Assembly (NCBI GenBank): GCA_902802565.1
Contig: CADCMP010000003.1
Coordinates: forward strand, 1 to 64,000
Direction of reading: 5' to 3'
Source: Oscillospiraceae bacterium
Lineage (GTDB): Bacteria > Bacillota > Clostridia > Oscillospirales > Oscillospiraceae
DNA length: 64,000 bases
The number at the start of each line of letters is the position of its first letter. Position 1 is the stretch's first letter. Positions 43,111 to 51,483 of the stretch are shown here, one piece after another. Under the pieces are notes generated by a model. It searched no databases. It had not been told where the DNA came from and was given only the letters and a program-made list of their open reading frames with translations. Made by a program: the position numbers and the translations under genes.

Positions 43111-43710
43111 TTAGTGTAGGTTTTTTAAGAAACTGGGACGATGTATTGGACAGGGTCCAAATTCACGCAGAGCACTGTAATGGTCCTTGGTTCCGTATCC
43201 CTTGTGCTTCTCGAAATGATACATGGGATACTGCTGCGCCATGTCCAGCATGAAACGGTCACGTGTCACTTTTGCCAGAATGGAGGCAGCTGCAATGCTG
43301 ATGCAGCTGGCGTCTCCCTTGACAACCGTTTCATGAGGGAAACGGATATCCCCTGCCTGATTTCCATCAATGATCGCCAGGTCCGGTTTCGGATCCAGTT
43401 CTTCGATTGCGCGGTTCATAGCAAGTTGGGCAGCATGCAGGATATTCAGCTCTTCAATCTCCTCTACCGTGGCAAATGCGATTGCATAGCTTACAGCGGT
43501 ATCGCAGATCACATCAAACAGCTGTTCACGTTTCTTTTCTGAAAGCTTTTTGGAATCGTTCAGACCCTCAATCACAGTTCCCCTGGGCAGAATCACTGCG
43601 GCTGCACATACTGGACCGGCAAGAGGCCCTCTTCCCGCTTCGTCCACTCCACACAGGATGTGCACGGAATCACTGTAAAAGGTTTCTTCTTTTGTAAGCA
43701 AATCAATCAT
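43111..43710 (-). CDS. rnhB: Ribonuclease HII
   Basis: Removes ribonucleotides and RNA primers from DNA-RNA hybrids. The 199-residue product has the acidic active-site motif [13 protein letters not shown] (D23, E24) and the later AIIDGNQ aspartate. The [24 protein letters not shown] block is typical of the family. It overlaps rbgA by eight bases, the ylqF-rnhB pair seen in most Firmicutes. Confidence 0.96.
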   Translation of the reverse strand: MIDLLTKEETFYSDSVHILCGVDEAGRGPLAGPVCAAAVILPRGTVIEGLNDSKKLSEKKREQLFDVICDTAVSYAIAFATVEEIEELNILHAAQLAMNRAIEELDPKPDLAIIDGNQAGDIRFPHETVVKGDASCISIAAASILAKVTRDRFMLDMAQQYPMYHFEKHKGYGTKDHYSALREFGPCPIHRPSFLKNLH

Positions 43711-44578
43711 GTGGTTTCTCCAGCGTCATATTTCCAAGCTTGCCATCATGGTATTCGCTTAAAAGAGTATGAGCCATACGTTCATAATCCGGATCTCCAC
43801 CGCTGACAAGAAAACCGCGTTTTCTGGCAGCCATTTCCAACAGTTCAAAGCCGTTGGCGTCTTCGGGAGGATCGAATTTGTACCGGTTGCGGATCGCATC
43901 CGGATAATACTCACGGAGTCGGAGAATAAAGTTTGCGGCAAGTGTTTCCACATCCAGCACTTCTGTTTTGATCGCACTGGTTACTGCAAGCATCTCTGCG
44001 ACTTCCTGAGACTCGAATTTCGGCCAAAGGATGCCCGGTGTATCCAACAGTTCGGTGCTGTTGTCGATCTTGATCCACTGCCGCCCCCGTGTAACGCCAG
44101 GGCGGTTTCCAACAGCACTGACTTTCCGGTGCGCCAGCTGATTAATCACGGTGGATTTACCAACATTGGGAATGCCTAGGATCATGATGCGAATCGTGCG
44201 TCCGGTCTGCCCTTTTGATTTATAGGCTTCCAGTTTATCACTGATCAGTTTTTTAACTTCCGGAACGATTCGGTTGATGTTCTTTCCAGTTTTTCCACAG
44301 ATAGGAAGCACAGGGATCCCCTGCTCCTCCCAGTATCTGATCCACTCTTCAGTCACCTGAGGGTCTGCCAGATCAGTGCGGTTAAGCAATACCAGCTTTG
44401 GCTTGTCGCCCCGCAGATCATCAATTTCCGGATTCCGGCTGGAATACGGAATTCTGGCATCCAGGATCTCGCATACCACATCAACCAGCTGAAGGCTTTC
44501 CTGCATCTCACGCTTGGCTTTTGTCATATGTCCGGGAAACCATTGAATATTCATTGTTTCATAGGGTATCTCAGCCAT
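43703..44578 (-). CDS. rbgA: Ribosome biogenesis GTPase YlqF (RbgA)
   Basis: Circularly permuted GTPase needed for late 50S assembly. The 291-residue product has G4 LNRTDLAD before G1 [11 protein letters not shown] and G3 DTPG, as expected for this permuted family, plus the N-terminal [13 protein letters not shown] signature. AGGAG supports the ATG at 44578. It lies between lepB and rnhB, the usual place. Confidence 0.96.
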   Translation of the reverse strand: MAEIPYETMNIQWFPGHMTKAKREMQESLQLVDVVCEILDARIPYSSRNPEIDDLRGDKPKLVLLNRTDLADPQVTEEWIRYWEEQGIPVLPICGKTGKNINRIVPEVKKLISDKLEAYKSKGQTGRTIRIMILGIPNVGKSTVINQLAHRKVSAVGNRPGVTRGRQWIKIDNSTELLDTPGILWPKFESQEVAEMLAVTSAIKTEVLDVETLAANFILRLREYYPDAIRNRYKFDPPEDANGFELLEMAARKRGFLVSGGDPDYERMAHTLLSEYHDGKLGNMTLEKPHD

Positions 44579-44596
44579 AAATCAGATCTCCTGTGA

Positions 44597-45145
44597 TCAA
44601 TAGACGCTTCCAAATGAAGAAAACGGAAACGCGCGAAGCAGCACTTTGCCGATGATCAGACGTTTGTCAACCATTCCGATGCGGGAATCGCGGCTGTCTG
44701 AGGAATTGTTTCGGTTATCCCCCATGACAAAGACGCATCCGGACGGAACGACCTGAGCACCGTCAAAATCGATCCGGTTCTGCGTAAGATCCGCAATGTA
44801 TGGCTCATCCATTGCCACACCGTCCACATAAACGATTCCTTTGCTGAAATCGATGTCAATGGTCTGCCCTTCTGTTGCAATCACTCGTTTTACAAGAGCT
44901 TCGTCCTTGAATTCGGTTTTCTTGAAAATGATGATATCTCCCTGTTTCGGATTGTAAAACAGATTGGAAACGACCATTTTATCGCTGTCCTGAAGAGTGG
45001 GAACCATGGATGTTCCTACAACATCCACTAGCCGGACAACAAATACAAACAGAAGAACGCAGAACACAAGAGCAAAAAGAATGCTCTGGATCCAGTCGTA
45101 TACTTCAGACAGATTGTTGGAAGTTTTTTTCTGGGTCTCGTCCAT
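44597..45145 (-). CDS. lepB: Signal peptidase I
   Basis: Membrane serine protease that cuts signal peptides from exported proteins. The 182-residue protein has one N-terminal membrane helix (about 20-39), catalytic S46 in GTSMVPTL and catalytic K86 in LVKRVIATEG. It also has the GDNRNNSSDSR signature. It leads the lepB-rbgA-rnhB-thrC unit and is cut off from rplS by a strong terminator; its own promoter is at 45178-45207. Confidence 0.96.
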   Translation of the reverse strand: MDETQKKTSNNLSEVYDWIQSILFALVFCVLLFVFVVRLVDVVGTSMVPTLQDSDKMVVSNLFYNPKQGDIIIFKKTEFKDEALVKRVIATEGQTIDIDFSKGIVYVDGVAMDEPYIADLTQNRIDFDGAQVVPSGCVFVMGDNRNNSSDSRDSRIGMVDKRLIIGKVLLRAFPFSSFGSVY

Positions 45146-45177
45146 GATAAATACCTCAGATTAAATTAGAATAAAAT

Positions 45178-45207
45178 ATTATACAATAAAAATGAGTATA
45201 ATAGCAA
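45178..45207 (-). promoter_or_regulatory. Promoter of lepB
   Basis: TTGCTA, 18 bases, TATAAT on the minus strand, about 35 bases before the lepB ATG and just after the rplS terminator. Confidence 0.6.
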
Positions 45208-45227
45208 TGAATTTTGCCGGATATAAA

Positions 45228-45259
45228 GACACACGCTTCCTTAAAAAAGGAAGCGTGTC
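45228..45259 (-). terminator. Terminator of rplS
   Basis: A 13-base-pair stem (GACACGCTTCCTT against AAGGAAGCGTGTG) with an A/T loop and a T-rich tail on the minus strand, 14 bases after the rplS stop codon. Confidence 0.88.
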
Positions 45260-45272
45260 AGTTAATCTTAAA

Positions 45273-45617
45273 TTATTTAAGCTGTTCTTTGACCTTTGCT
45301 GCCTTACCAACACGATCGCGCAGGTAGTACAGTTTGGCTCTGCGAACTTTACCTCTGCGTACCGTATCAATGGATACGATAGACGGAGAATTAACCGGGA
45401 ATACTTTTTCGCAACCTACACCGTAGGAAATACGTCTTACGGTAATGGTCTCATTGATTCCGCCATGCTTCTTAGCAATAACAGTACCTTCGAATGCCTG
45501 TGTACGCTCGCGGTTGCCTTCTTTAACTTTTACAGTTACGCGTACAGTGTCACCAATGCTGACGCTGGGCTTGTCTTCTTTCATGTACTGCTCGGATAAA
45601 GTCTTTACTAAATCCAT
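45273..45617 (-). CDS. rplS: 50S ribosomal protein L19
   Basis: Ribosomal protein at the interface of the two subunits. The 114-residue product has the family blocks [37 protein letters not shown] and [23 protein letters not shown] precedes the ATG. It stands alone between its promoter and terminator; trmD and rimM, common partners, are absent here. Confidence 0.97.
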   Translation of the reverse strand: MDLVKTLSEQYMKEDKPSVSIGDTVRVTVKVKEGNRERTQAFEGTVIAKKHGGINETITVRRISYGVGCEKVFPVNSPSIVSIDTVRRGKVRRAKLYYLRDRVGKAAKVKEQLK

Positions 45618-45712
45618 AATAATACCCTTCCTTTATTTAGACGTTCGTATCATATAGAGAATAAAAAGAATGACATAGGACCGCCTTAGTAAATGTACCT
45701 TCGTACATAAGC
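45618..45712 (-). promoter_or_regulatory. rplS mRNA leader
   Basis: The leader of about 95 bases contains a 6-base-pair hairpin (ATGTAC, loop GAAG, GTACAT at 45693-45708) close to the expected transcript start. L19 leaders that bind their own protein are known in Firmicutes; this is a candidate, not a confirmed match. Confidence 0.35.
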
Positions 45713-45718
45713 CTTAAT

Positions 45719-45747
45719 ACAATACCACAACAAAAAATGAATTTCAA
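45719..45747 (-). promoter_or_regulatory. Promoter of rplS
   Basis: TTGAAA, 17 bases, TATTGT on the minus strand, about 100 bases before the rplS ATG and just past the end of the upstream gene. Confidence 0.6.
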
Positions 45748-45754
45748 GAAAAAT

Positions 45755-46420
45755 TTATCGGAAAATATTCATTTCTTCATCATAAACTTCAATGCGGTGA
45801 AATCTTGAGAAATCCGGTCTCCACGGATCGGGTATCGCCTTGATCAGTAAGTTGGGATTCACGGTCGGATTCTGTGCCGAAATCACTGCGGTCATCTTTA
45901 CCTTCTGATCACTATGCGGCTGTACTGCCAGTTCCTTCAGATGCGGCTTGCAGTCAAACAACTGCTCCCCTTTTTTTGTTTTTTTCATCACTTCGATGGT
46001 ATCCTGCCGAAACACATCATTGAGATTCGCAATCAGCTCATCGGATATACCATCATCAAAATCCAGAATCCCTTCGATCTTCAGCCATTTTATGGCGGTC
46101 ACTTTTACCTCGGGATAATAGATTTCATGAATCACAAGCCCTTCCGGTAGGGCATTGGTAACAGATCGTGCGGCAAGTTCCAGATCCGAAGGAGCCTCGT
46201 CCATTTTGAAATCCAGGATCTCACAGTCACTGGAAATTCCCACAGACATGGGAAGTGCAACCGAAAGCAGCGGATGAGGATTGAATCCTTCCGAATACTT
46301 CAGCGGATATCCCGCTCTCTGGAATGATCGCTGCAGAGTGCGCATCAGATCCAGCTGGGAAATGTATACCGCACGTCCTTTTTTGGAAAAAACAAGTCGA
46401 AGCTTAACTATCGCACACAC
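45755..46420 (-). CDS. TIGR03936 family (DUF2344) radical SAM-associated protein
   Basis: The 221-residue product matches the DUF2344 family, which always accompanies the TIGR03960 radical SAM protein and is sometimes fused to it; its biochemical job is not known. Family marks are KKGRAVYISQLDLMRTLQRS and YSEGFNPHPLLSVALP. The start is a GTG at 46420 inside the last codons of the radical SAM gene (17-base overlap); no better start exists, so translation is probably coupled. Confidence 0.88.
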   Translation of the reverse strand: MCAIVKLRLVFSKKGRAVYISQLDLMRTLQRSFQRAGYPLKYSEGFNPHPLLSVALPMSVGISSDCEILDFKMDEAPSDLELAARSVTNALPEGLVIHEIYYPEVKVTAIKWLKIEGILDFDDGISDELIANLNDVFRQDTIEVMKKTKKGEQLFDCKPHLKELAVQPHSDQKVKMTAVISAQNPTVNPNLLIKAIPDPWRPDFSRFHRIEVYDEEMNIFR

Positions 46421-48242
46421 ACCCTTTCTTCAGCAGTCGGGCAGCTCCGCAGGCGCTGCACTGTTTCCTGCAGTCCGGAGATAATGTTGACTGATAGCAC
46501 AATTCCCGTTCATGCCACAGATGCTTTTTCAGAACTCCAACGTCGATGACATCCCATGGAAGTATTTCGTCAGCCTCGCGCTCACGATTTGCATAGAAGG
46601 ATGGATCGATGCCAAAATGAGAAAAGGCTTCCATCCATAATTCATAGCTGAAATAGTCCTCCCAGGCTTCCAGACGGCCTCCGTGTTTCCACACATATTC
46701 CAGAACATCAGCCAGCCGGCGGTCCCCGCGGGAAAGCACTGCCTCGATAAAGCTTGTCTCAGGATCGTGCCATTTATAAGTAACGTTTTTTGCGGTTATG
46801 GCATTTTTCAAGAGGCTGACTCTTCGCCGGTATTCATTCATGGTGATCTGCTGTTCCCACTGGAAAGGAGAAAATGGTTTCGGAATAAAACAGGATGTGG
46901 AGATGGTGATCTTTACTCCCCTGTTTTTGTTTTTTGCGTTTTCTCTCCAGCAGTGCAGTACGGCATTAGCCATTTGAGCGATTCCAAGGATGTCTTCATC
47001 CGTTTCAGTCGGAAGTCCAAGCATATAATAAAGCTTAACGGTATTCCAGCCTCCGGAGAAAGCAATCTTGCAGGTGTTGAGAAGGTCTTCTTCCGTGACA
47101 TTCTTGTTGATTGCATCACGCAGCCGCTGACTGCCGCCTTCCACAGCAAAGGTAAGACCGCTTTTGCGAACTCTCTGGATGCGGTCCATGATATCCATCG
47201 AAAAATTGTCTGCGCGAAGAGACGGAAGAGAAAGTCCGATGCTCCTCGGTTCGCAGTAATCAAGAAGGCCATTGAGCAGAGGCATCAGTTCGCGATAGTC
47301 ACTGGTGCTCAGAGAAAGCAGCGTGCAGTCCTGATAGCCGGTGTTTTCCAGAAGTTCTTTGCCCTGCTGGATCAACCGATCCGATTTTTTCATGCGAATC
47401 GGGCGGTAGATATATCCGGCCTGGCAGAATCGGCATCCGCGGACACATCCGCGGAACAGTTCGAGACTTACACGGTCCTGAACGATCTCGGTCGTTGGTA
47501 TCACTGGTTCAACCGGAAAGTCTACTTGATCAAGATCCTGGACGATGCGTTTTTTTACCGGATATACGGCACCGTCTTTCACTTCAATATGATCAAGAAG
47601 TCCGTCTTTCCCATAAACAGGTACGTAAAGGCTAGGCACATAAATGCCATGAATATCCGATGCAGTGCGGAGAAAACGTTCTTTACTCCAGCGCTCCTGT
47701 TTTGCCTGTTTTAGAAGAGCGAGAAGTTCGTTGTTGACCTCTTCCCCTTCTCCGATAATGGCAAGATCGATGAAATCGGCAATGGGTTCCGCATTGACAC
47801 AGGCGCTGCCACCCGCAATGACAAGAGGTGTCAGATCTTTCCGTTCGCTGCTCCGAAGAGGTACACGTGCCATGGAGAGCATGTCCAGAACCGTGGTATA
47901 GGCCATCTCATAACCGATGGAAAAAGCAAGCACGTCAAAATCACTGATGGGATCTCCGCTTTCCAGTGCATACAGCGGGATCTGCGCATCGGTCATTGCT
48001 TTCGCCATATCACCCCAGGGCGCAAAAACGCGCTCACACCAAACATAGTCCAGACTGTTCATCGTGTGATAAAGAATACTCATTCCGAGATTTGACATTC
48101 CGATCTCATAGGTATCCGGGAAACAGAAAGCCACTCGAAGATCGATATTATCTTTGTTCTTAATGATCTGGTTTACCTCACCACCGGTATAACGGGCGGG
48201 CTTTTCAACCTGCATCAGTATTCGTTCGATACGAGAATCCAT
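46404..48242 (-). CDS. TIGR03960 family B12-binding radical SAM protein
   Basis: The 612-residue protein has a B12-binding-like N-terminal domain (about 30-180; FPDTYEIGMSNLG, GEGEEV) and a radical SAM domain with the triad C266-x3-C270-x2-C273 in CVRGCRFCQAG. A C-terminal DUF2344-linked region with several cysteines follows (CRKQCSACGAARLLKKGC). Substrate is unknown; some relatives modify tRNA or ribosomal targets. The ATG at 48242 follows GAGG by nine bases. It begins 24 bases after the tRNA-Pro terminator stem, with no room for a promoter of its own. Confidence 0.92.
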   Translation of the reverse strand: MDSRIERILMQVEKPARYTGGEVNQIIKNKDNIDLRVAFCFPDTYEIGMSNLGMSILYHTMNSLDYVWCERVFAPWGDMAKAMTDAQIPLYALESGDPISDFDVLAFSIGYEMAYTTVLDMLSMARVPLRSSERKDLTPLVIAGGSACVNAEPIADFIDLAIIGEGEEVNNELLALLKQAKQERWSKERFLRTASDIHGIYVPSLYVPVYGKDGLLDHIEVKDGAVYPVKKRIVQDLDQVDFPVEPVIPTTEIVQDRVSLELFRGCVRGCRFCQAGYIYRPIRMKKSDRLIQQGKELLENTGYQDCTLLSLSTSDYRELMPLLNGLLDYCEPRSIGLSLPSLRADNFSMDIMDRIQRVRKSGLTFAVEGGSQRLRDAINKNVTEEDLLNTCKIAFSGGWNTVKLYYMLGLPTETDEDILGIAQMANAVLHCWRENAKNKNRGVKITISTSCFIPKPFSPFQWEQQITMNEYRRRVSLLKNAITAKNVTYKWHDPETSFIEAVLSRGDRRLADVLEYVWKHGGRLEAWEDYFSYELWMEAFSHFGIDPSFYANREREADEILPWDVIDVGVLKKHLWHERELCYQSTLSPDCRKQCSACGAARLLKKGCVCDS

Positions 48243-48265
48243 ATATACAAACCTCAAATAAAAAA

Positions 48266-48294
48266 ATCACCGCAAACATGCTGTTTGCGGTGAT
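48266..48294 (-). terminator. Terminator after tRNA-Pro
   Basis: A 12-base-pair perfect stem (ATCACCGCAAAC/GTTTGCGGTGAT) with a five-base loop and a T7 tail on the minus strand, right after the tRNA 3' end and before the radical SAM gene. Confidence 0.85.
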
Positions 48295-48370
48295 TGGTCG
48301 GAGTGGGGAGACTTGAACTCCCGGCCTCTTGGTCCCGAACCAAGCGCGCTACCATCTGCGCTACACCCCG
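48295..48370 (-). tRNA. tRNA-Pro (anticodon CGG)
   Basis: A full cloverleaf can be drawn: acceptor CGGGGTG with CACTCCG, anticodon stem CTTGG/CCAAG with loop TTCGGGA, which places CGG at 34-36. The T arm has GTTCAAGTC. The 3' CCA is encoded, with discriminator A. It reads the codon CCG. Promoter at 48393-48421, terminator directly after. Confidence 0.94.
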
Positions 48371-48392
48371 AAATGCTTGATAATGCTTGATT

Positions 48393-48421
48393 ATTATAAT
48401 CCGCACATAGCACATTGTCAA
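48393..48421 (-). promoter_or_regulatory. Consensus promoter of tRNA-Pro
   Basis: TTGACA, 17 bases, TATAAT on the minus strand: a perfect consensus, 22 bases before the tRNA. Confidence 0.85.
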
Positions 48422-48514
48422 GAATATATAATATTTAACTTTGCAACGCGATTTCAACGGAAAATGCGTACCGTTTAAAGCAATTTGATAACGATATTGG
48501 GTGTTGGAAAGAAC

Positions 48515-48543
48515 TTGAAAACAAAAACATGGTATGCTATGAT
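48515..48543 (+). promoter_or_regulatory. Promoter of tRNA-Gly
   Basis: TTGAAA, 17 bases, TATGAT on the plus strand, nine bases before the tRNA 5' end. Confidence 0.72.
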
Positions 48544-48552
48544 ACAGAACAT

Positions 48553-48626
48553 GCGGATATGGTTCATCGGTAGAACGCCGGCTTCCCAAGCCTGAAAGGA
48601 GGGTTCGACTCCCTTTATCCGCTCCA
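48553..48626 (+). tRNA. tRNA-Gly (anticodon CCC)
   Basis: Acceptor GCGGATA pairs with TATCCGC, the D arm is GTTC/GAAC, the T arm has GGTTCGACTCC, and the 3' CCA is encoded. The anticodon loop TTCCCAA gives CCC, reading GGG. The anticodon stem CCGGC/GCCTG contains one C-T mismatch at position 28-42. It is a single-gene unit with its own promoter and terminator. Confidence 0.93.
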
Positions 48627-48627
48627 T

Positions 48628-48664
48628 AAAAGAAGGTTGAAGATATTTCATTCAACCTTCTTTT
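48628..48664. terminator. Bidirectional terminator of tRNA-Gly and asnA
   Basis: A 13-base inverted repeat (AAAAGAAGGTTGA and its complement) with a long T-run on the plus side and an A-run on the other. It lies between the convergent tRNA-Gly and asnA genes. Confidence 0.85.
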
Positions 48665-48685
48665 TTGTTTTTTTTTGTTTTTTAT

Positions 48686-49699
48686 TCAGAGAAGCATGAT
48701 ATTGTTCTCGCGGCATGCATCCTGAGTCTCCTTGTCCCAGATGGATGCCTGTACTTCCCCGATATGTGCTTTTCCCAGGAGAAGCATGCTCACTCTGGAC
48801 TGACCGATTCCCCCGCCAATTGTCAGCGGAAGCTCCCCGTTGAGAAGCATTTTGTGGTAAGGAAGCTCGCGCCGATCATCGCATCCTGCTAGAGTCAGCT
48901 GGCGGTCCAGAGACTCCGGGTCAACGCGGATCCCCATGGAGGAGAGTTCCAGCGCACAGTCCAGAAGAGAATCCCAAACAAGAATGTCTCCATTCAGATC
49001 CCAGTCATCGTAATCCGGTGCACGACCGTCATGCGGTTTTCCGGAGGCCAGCTTTCCGCCGATTCCAATAATGAAAGTAGTGGCATGATCTCTCACGTAT
49101 TCATTTTCCCTCTCCTTGGGAGAAAGATCCGGATACATGTCCTCCAGCTCCTGTGACGTAACAAAGGAAACCTCTGTGGAGATATCAGGAACACGGTTCA
49201 GAGCCGGATAAATGGATTTCATGGTTTTCTGAGTATCACTCAGTGCGTGAACGATATCCATGACCGTGGATTTCAGATAGTCCAGATTGCGGTCACTGGG
49301 GAGTATCACCTTTTCCCAATCCCACTGATCTACATAAACGGAATGCAGATTGTCCAGGATCTCCTCGTCGCGACGTACTGCATTCATATCAGTATACAGT
49401 CCCTTCCCGGGAAAGAAGTTGTACCGCTTCAGAGCCAAGCGCTTCCATTTTGCAAGGGAGTGTACGATCTGCGCGGTGCCGTCTGCGTGGAGAATCTCAA
49501 ATTCCACCGGGCGTTCATAACCGTTCAGATTATCATTGATTCCGGAATCCTTTCGGACGAACAGCGGGGCTGATACGCGGTTCAGATTGAGATTTGCAGC
49601 AAGATTGTCTTCAAAGATCCGGTGCAGAAGGCCGATGCTCTTCTGAGTATCATAGATACTTAACAGGCTGTTGTAGTTCTCGGGAATATAAACACTCAT
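48686..49699 (-). CDS. asnA: Aspartate-ammonia ligase
   Basis: Makes asparagine from aspartate, ammonia and ATP; related to class II aminoacyl-tRNA synthetases. The 337-residue product has the family N-terminus (SVYIPENYNSLL), RVSAPLFVRKDSGINDNLNG, the WDWEKVI segment and the C-terminal GGGIGQSRVSMLLL motif. It follows the DUF4364 gene by one base and is the last gene of the long dxs-tlyA-nadK-argR-recN-tyrS run. The ammonia-dependent form suits an anaerobe living with free ammonia (inference). Confidence 0.95.
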   Translation of the reverse strand: MSVYIPENYNSLLSIYDTQKSIGLLHRIFEDNLAANLNLNRVSAPLFVRKDSGINDNLNGYERPVEFEILHADGTAQIVHSLAKWKRLALKRYNFFPGKGLYTDMNAVRRDEEILDNLHSVYVDQWDWEKVILPSDRNLDYLKSTVMDIVHALSDTQKTMKSIYPALNRVPDISTEVSFVTSQELEDMYPDLSPKERENEYVRDHATTFIIGIGGKLASGKPHDGRAPDYDDWDLNGDILVWDSLLDCALELSSMGIRVDPESLDRQLTLAGCDDRRELPYHKMLLNGELPLTIGGGIGQSRVSMLLLGKAHIGEVQASIWDKETQDACRENNIMLL

Positions 49700-49700
49700 A

Positions 49701-50231
49701 TCAATTCACACTTTCTTCGGATAATACTTCAATAATGTCTTTATACAGCTGCTCGGCACGAAGACGGAAATTCCGTTTGATCTGTTTCGCCTGTTCTTCA
49801 TCAGATACCAGCAATTTCATTTTCAGAATATCACCGGCACCGTCATTCAGGGACAACGTCACATAGTTGCATCCGTCTTTTTCTTCCCGTTCCGCACTGA
49901 TCATCCCCTGGCGGCGCATTTCCTCCACAAACGGAAGAAGTTCTGTTTTTGCATGCATCCGTACCGTATACGGAATGCTGCTTTCCACGGACTCGGAATT
50001 TTTGATCCCTTTTTCCGTAATGGAATAAAAGCCGTCATCGTCCAGAATGTGACCGTTTTGAATCAGGTCATGAACGCACTCTGTATAGTCGAAATAATCG
50101 ATGCCGTCATCAAGGTTGTTGACAAGATCTCCCAGAGTCGAGTAATCCACCGGACCGGGCAAACGATTCAGAACATATAGAATGAGAAGCTTGATATCAA
50201 GTTTGTCATGAATAAATCCGTATTTCGGCAT
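49701..50231 (-). CDS. DUF4364 family protein
   Basis: The 176-residue product belongs to DUF4364, a Clostridia family of unknown function. Its N-terminal half (DIKLLILYVLNRLPGPVDYSTLGDL as a pattern, then YFDYTECVHDLIQNGHI) looks like a winged-helix domain, so DNA binding is plausible but unproven. The ATG at 50231 is nine bases after AAGGA; an ATG three codons upstream touches that site and is less likely. It lies between tyrS and asnA. Confidence 0.85.
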   Translation of the reverse strand: MPKYGFIHDKLDIKLLILYVLNRLPGPVDYSTLGDLVNNLDDGIDYFDYTECVHDLIQNGHILDDDGFYSITEKGIKNSESVESSIPYTVRMHAKTELLPFVEEMRRQGMISAEREEKDGCNYVTLSLNDGAGDILKMKLLVSDEEQAKQIKRNFRLRAEQLYKDIIEVLSEESVN

Positions 50232-50251
50232 ATTAATCATTCCTTGTATCG

Positions 50252-51478
50252 TTATGATTTAAAAACCAGTTTATGATAGTTTTTCTTTCCTTTTCTAAGG
50301 ATCAGTCCGTCAGCAAACGAAGCTTTCTCAAACTGCTGAGTAAAGTCTGAGATCTTTTCGTTGTCTACACTGACACCACCGCCGTTGATAGTACGTCTTG
50401 CATCGCCGTTGCTGCTGCATAGTCCGCTCTTTGTCAGCATCTTTATAATATCGATCTTATCATCGGTGAAGTCTTCTGCCGTCAGCTCTGTGGTGGGAAT
50501 GTTATCCAGATTTCCGGAGCCGGAAAACAGTGCTCTGGCTGATTCCTCCGCCTTTTTTGCTTCCTCTTCACCGTGAACAAGGCTAGTCAGCTCAAATGCC
50601 AGAATCTCTTTGGCACGGTTCAGCTGCTGATCTTTCCATCCTTCCATCTCACGGATCTGTTCCATGGGAAGGAATGTGAGCATCTTAATGCACTTGATGA
50701 CATCGGAATCGTCCACATTTCTCCAGTACTGATAGAATTCATAAGGCGAGGTCTTTTCCGGATCCAGCCAGACTGCTCCGGATGCGGTCTTGCCCATTTT
50801 CTTGCCTTCGGAGTTGAGAAGCAATGGGATGGTCATGGCATATGCGTCTTTGTTCAGCTTTTTGCGGATAAGCTCAGTGCCTCCCAGCATGTTGCTCCAC
50901 TGGTCGTTTCCGCCCATCTGCATGTTGCAGCCAAGTGTCTGGTACATATGATAGAAGTCATAGGACTGCATGATCATGTAGTTGAACTCCAGGAAAGACA
51001 GACCTTTTTCCATGCGCTGCTTATAGCATTCCGCTCGAAGCATGTTGTTTACGGAAAAACAGGCGCCGACTTCACGAAGAAGATCCACGTAGTTGAGATC
51101 CAGAAGCCAGTCCGCATTGTTGATCATGATGGCCTTGTCCTTGCCGAATTCAATGAAACGTTCCATCTGTTTCTTGAAACATTCGCTGTTATGACGGATG
51201 GTTTCCGGTGTCATCATGGAGCGCATGTCAGTACGGCCGGAAGGGTCACCGATATAACCCGTGCCGCCGCCGATCAATGCGATCGGACGGTTGCCTGCCA
51301 TCTGCAGACGTTTCATAATGCAGAGAGCCATGAAATGACCGACGTGAAGCGAATCGGCAGTCGGATCAAAACCAATATAAAAAACAGCTTTTCCGGAATT
51401 GATCAGTTCTCTGATTTCCGGTTCGTCTGTAACCTGTGCAATTAAGCCTCTTTCCTGCAGTTCTTCATAAATTCCCAT
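50252..51478 (-). CDS. tyrS: Tyrosyl-tRNA synthetase
   Basis: Charges tRNA-Tyr. The 408-residue class I enzyme has the HIGH-like SLHVGHF, the YNYMIMQSYDF-type tyrosine pocket (FNYMIMQSYDF), KMGKT as the KMSKS motif, and a C-terminal S4 domain. Its ribosome site lies within the last codons of recN (AAGGAG). With only five bases between the genes there is no T-box leader, unlike tyrS of Bacillus. Confidence 0.96.
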   Translation of the reverse strand: MGIYEELQERGLIAQVTDEPEIRELINSGKAVFYIGFDPTADSLHVGHFMALCIMKRLQMAGNRPIALIGGGTGYIGDPSGRTDMRSMMTPETIRHNSECFKKQMERFIEFGKDKAIMINNADWLLDLNYVDLLREVGACFSVNNMLRAECYKQRMEKGLSFLEFNYMIMQSYDFYHMYQTLGCNMQMGGNDQWSNMLGGTELIRKKLNKDAYAMTIPLLLNSEGKKMGKTASGAVWLDPEKTSPYEFYQYWRNVDDSDVIKCIKMLTFLPMEQIREMEGWKDQQLNRAKEILAFELTSLVHGEEEAKKAEESARALFSGSGNLDNIPTTELTAEDFTDDKIDIIKMLTKSGLCSSNGDARRTINGGGVSVDNEKISDFTQQFEKASFADGLILRKGKKNYHKLVFKS

Positions 51479-51483
51479 CGAAT

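Noticed and set aside
41595..43120. Search for a T-box or threonine leader around thrC, and likewise before tyrS.
   Set aside because: The gaps to the upstream genes are 16 and 5 bases, too short for such a leader.
46683..47714. A 343-codon plus-strand open frame opposite the radical SAM gene.
   Set aside because: Antisense shadow with no domain; the minus-strand gene has the full cysteine triad.
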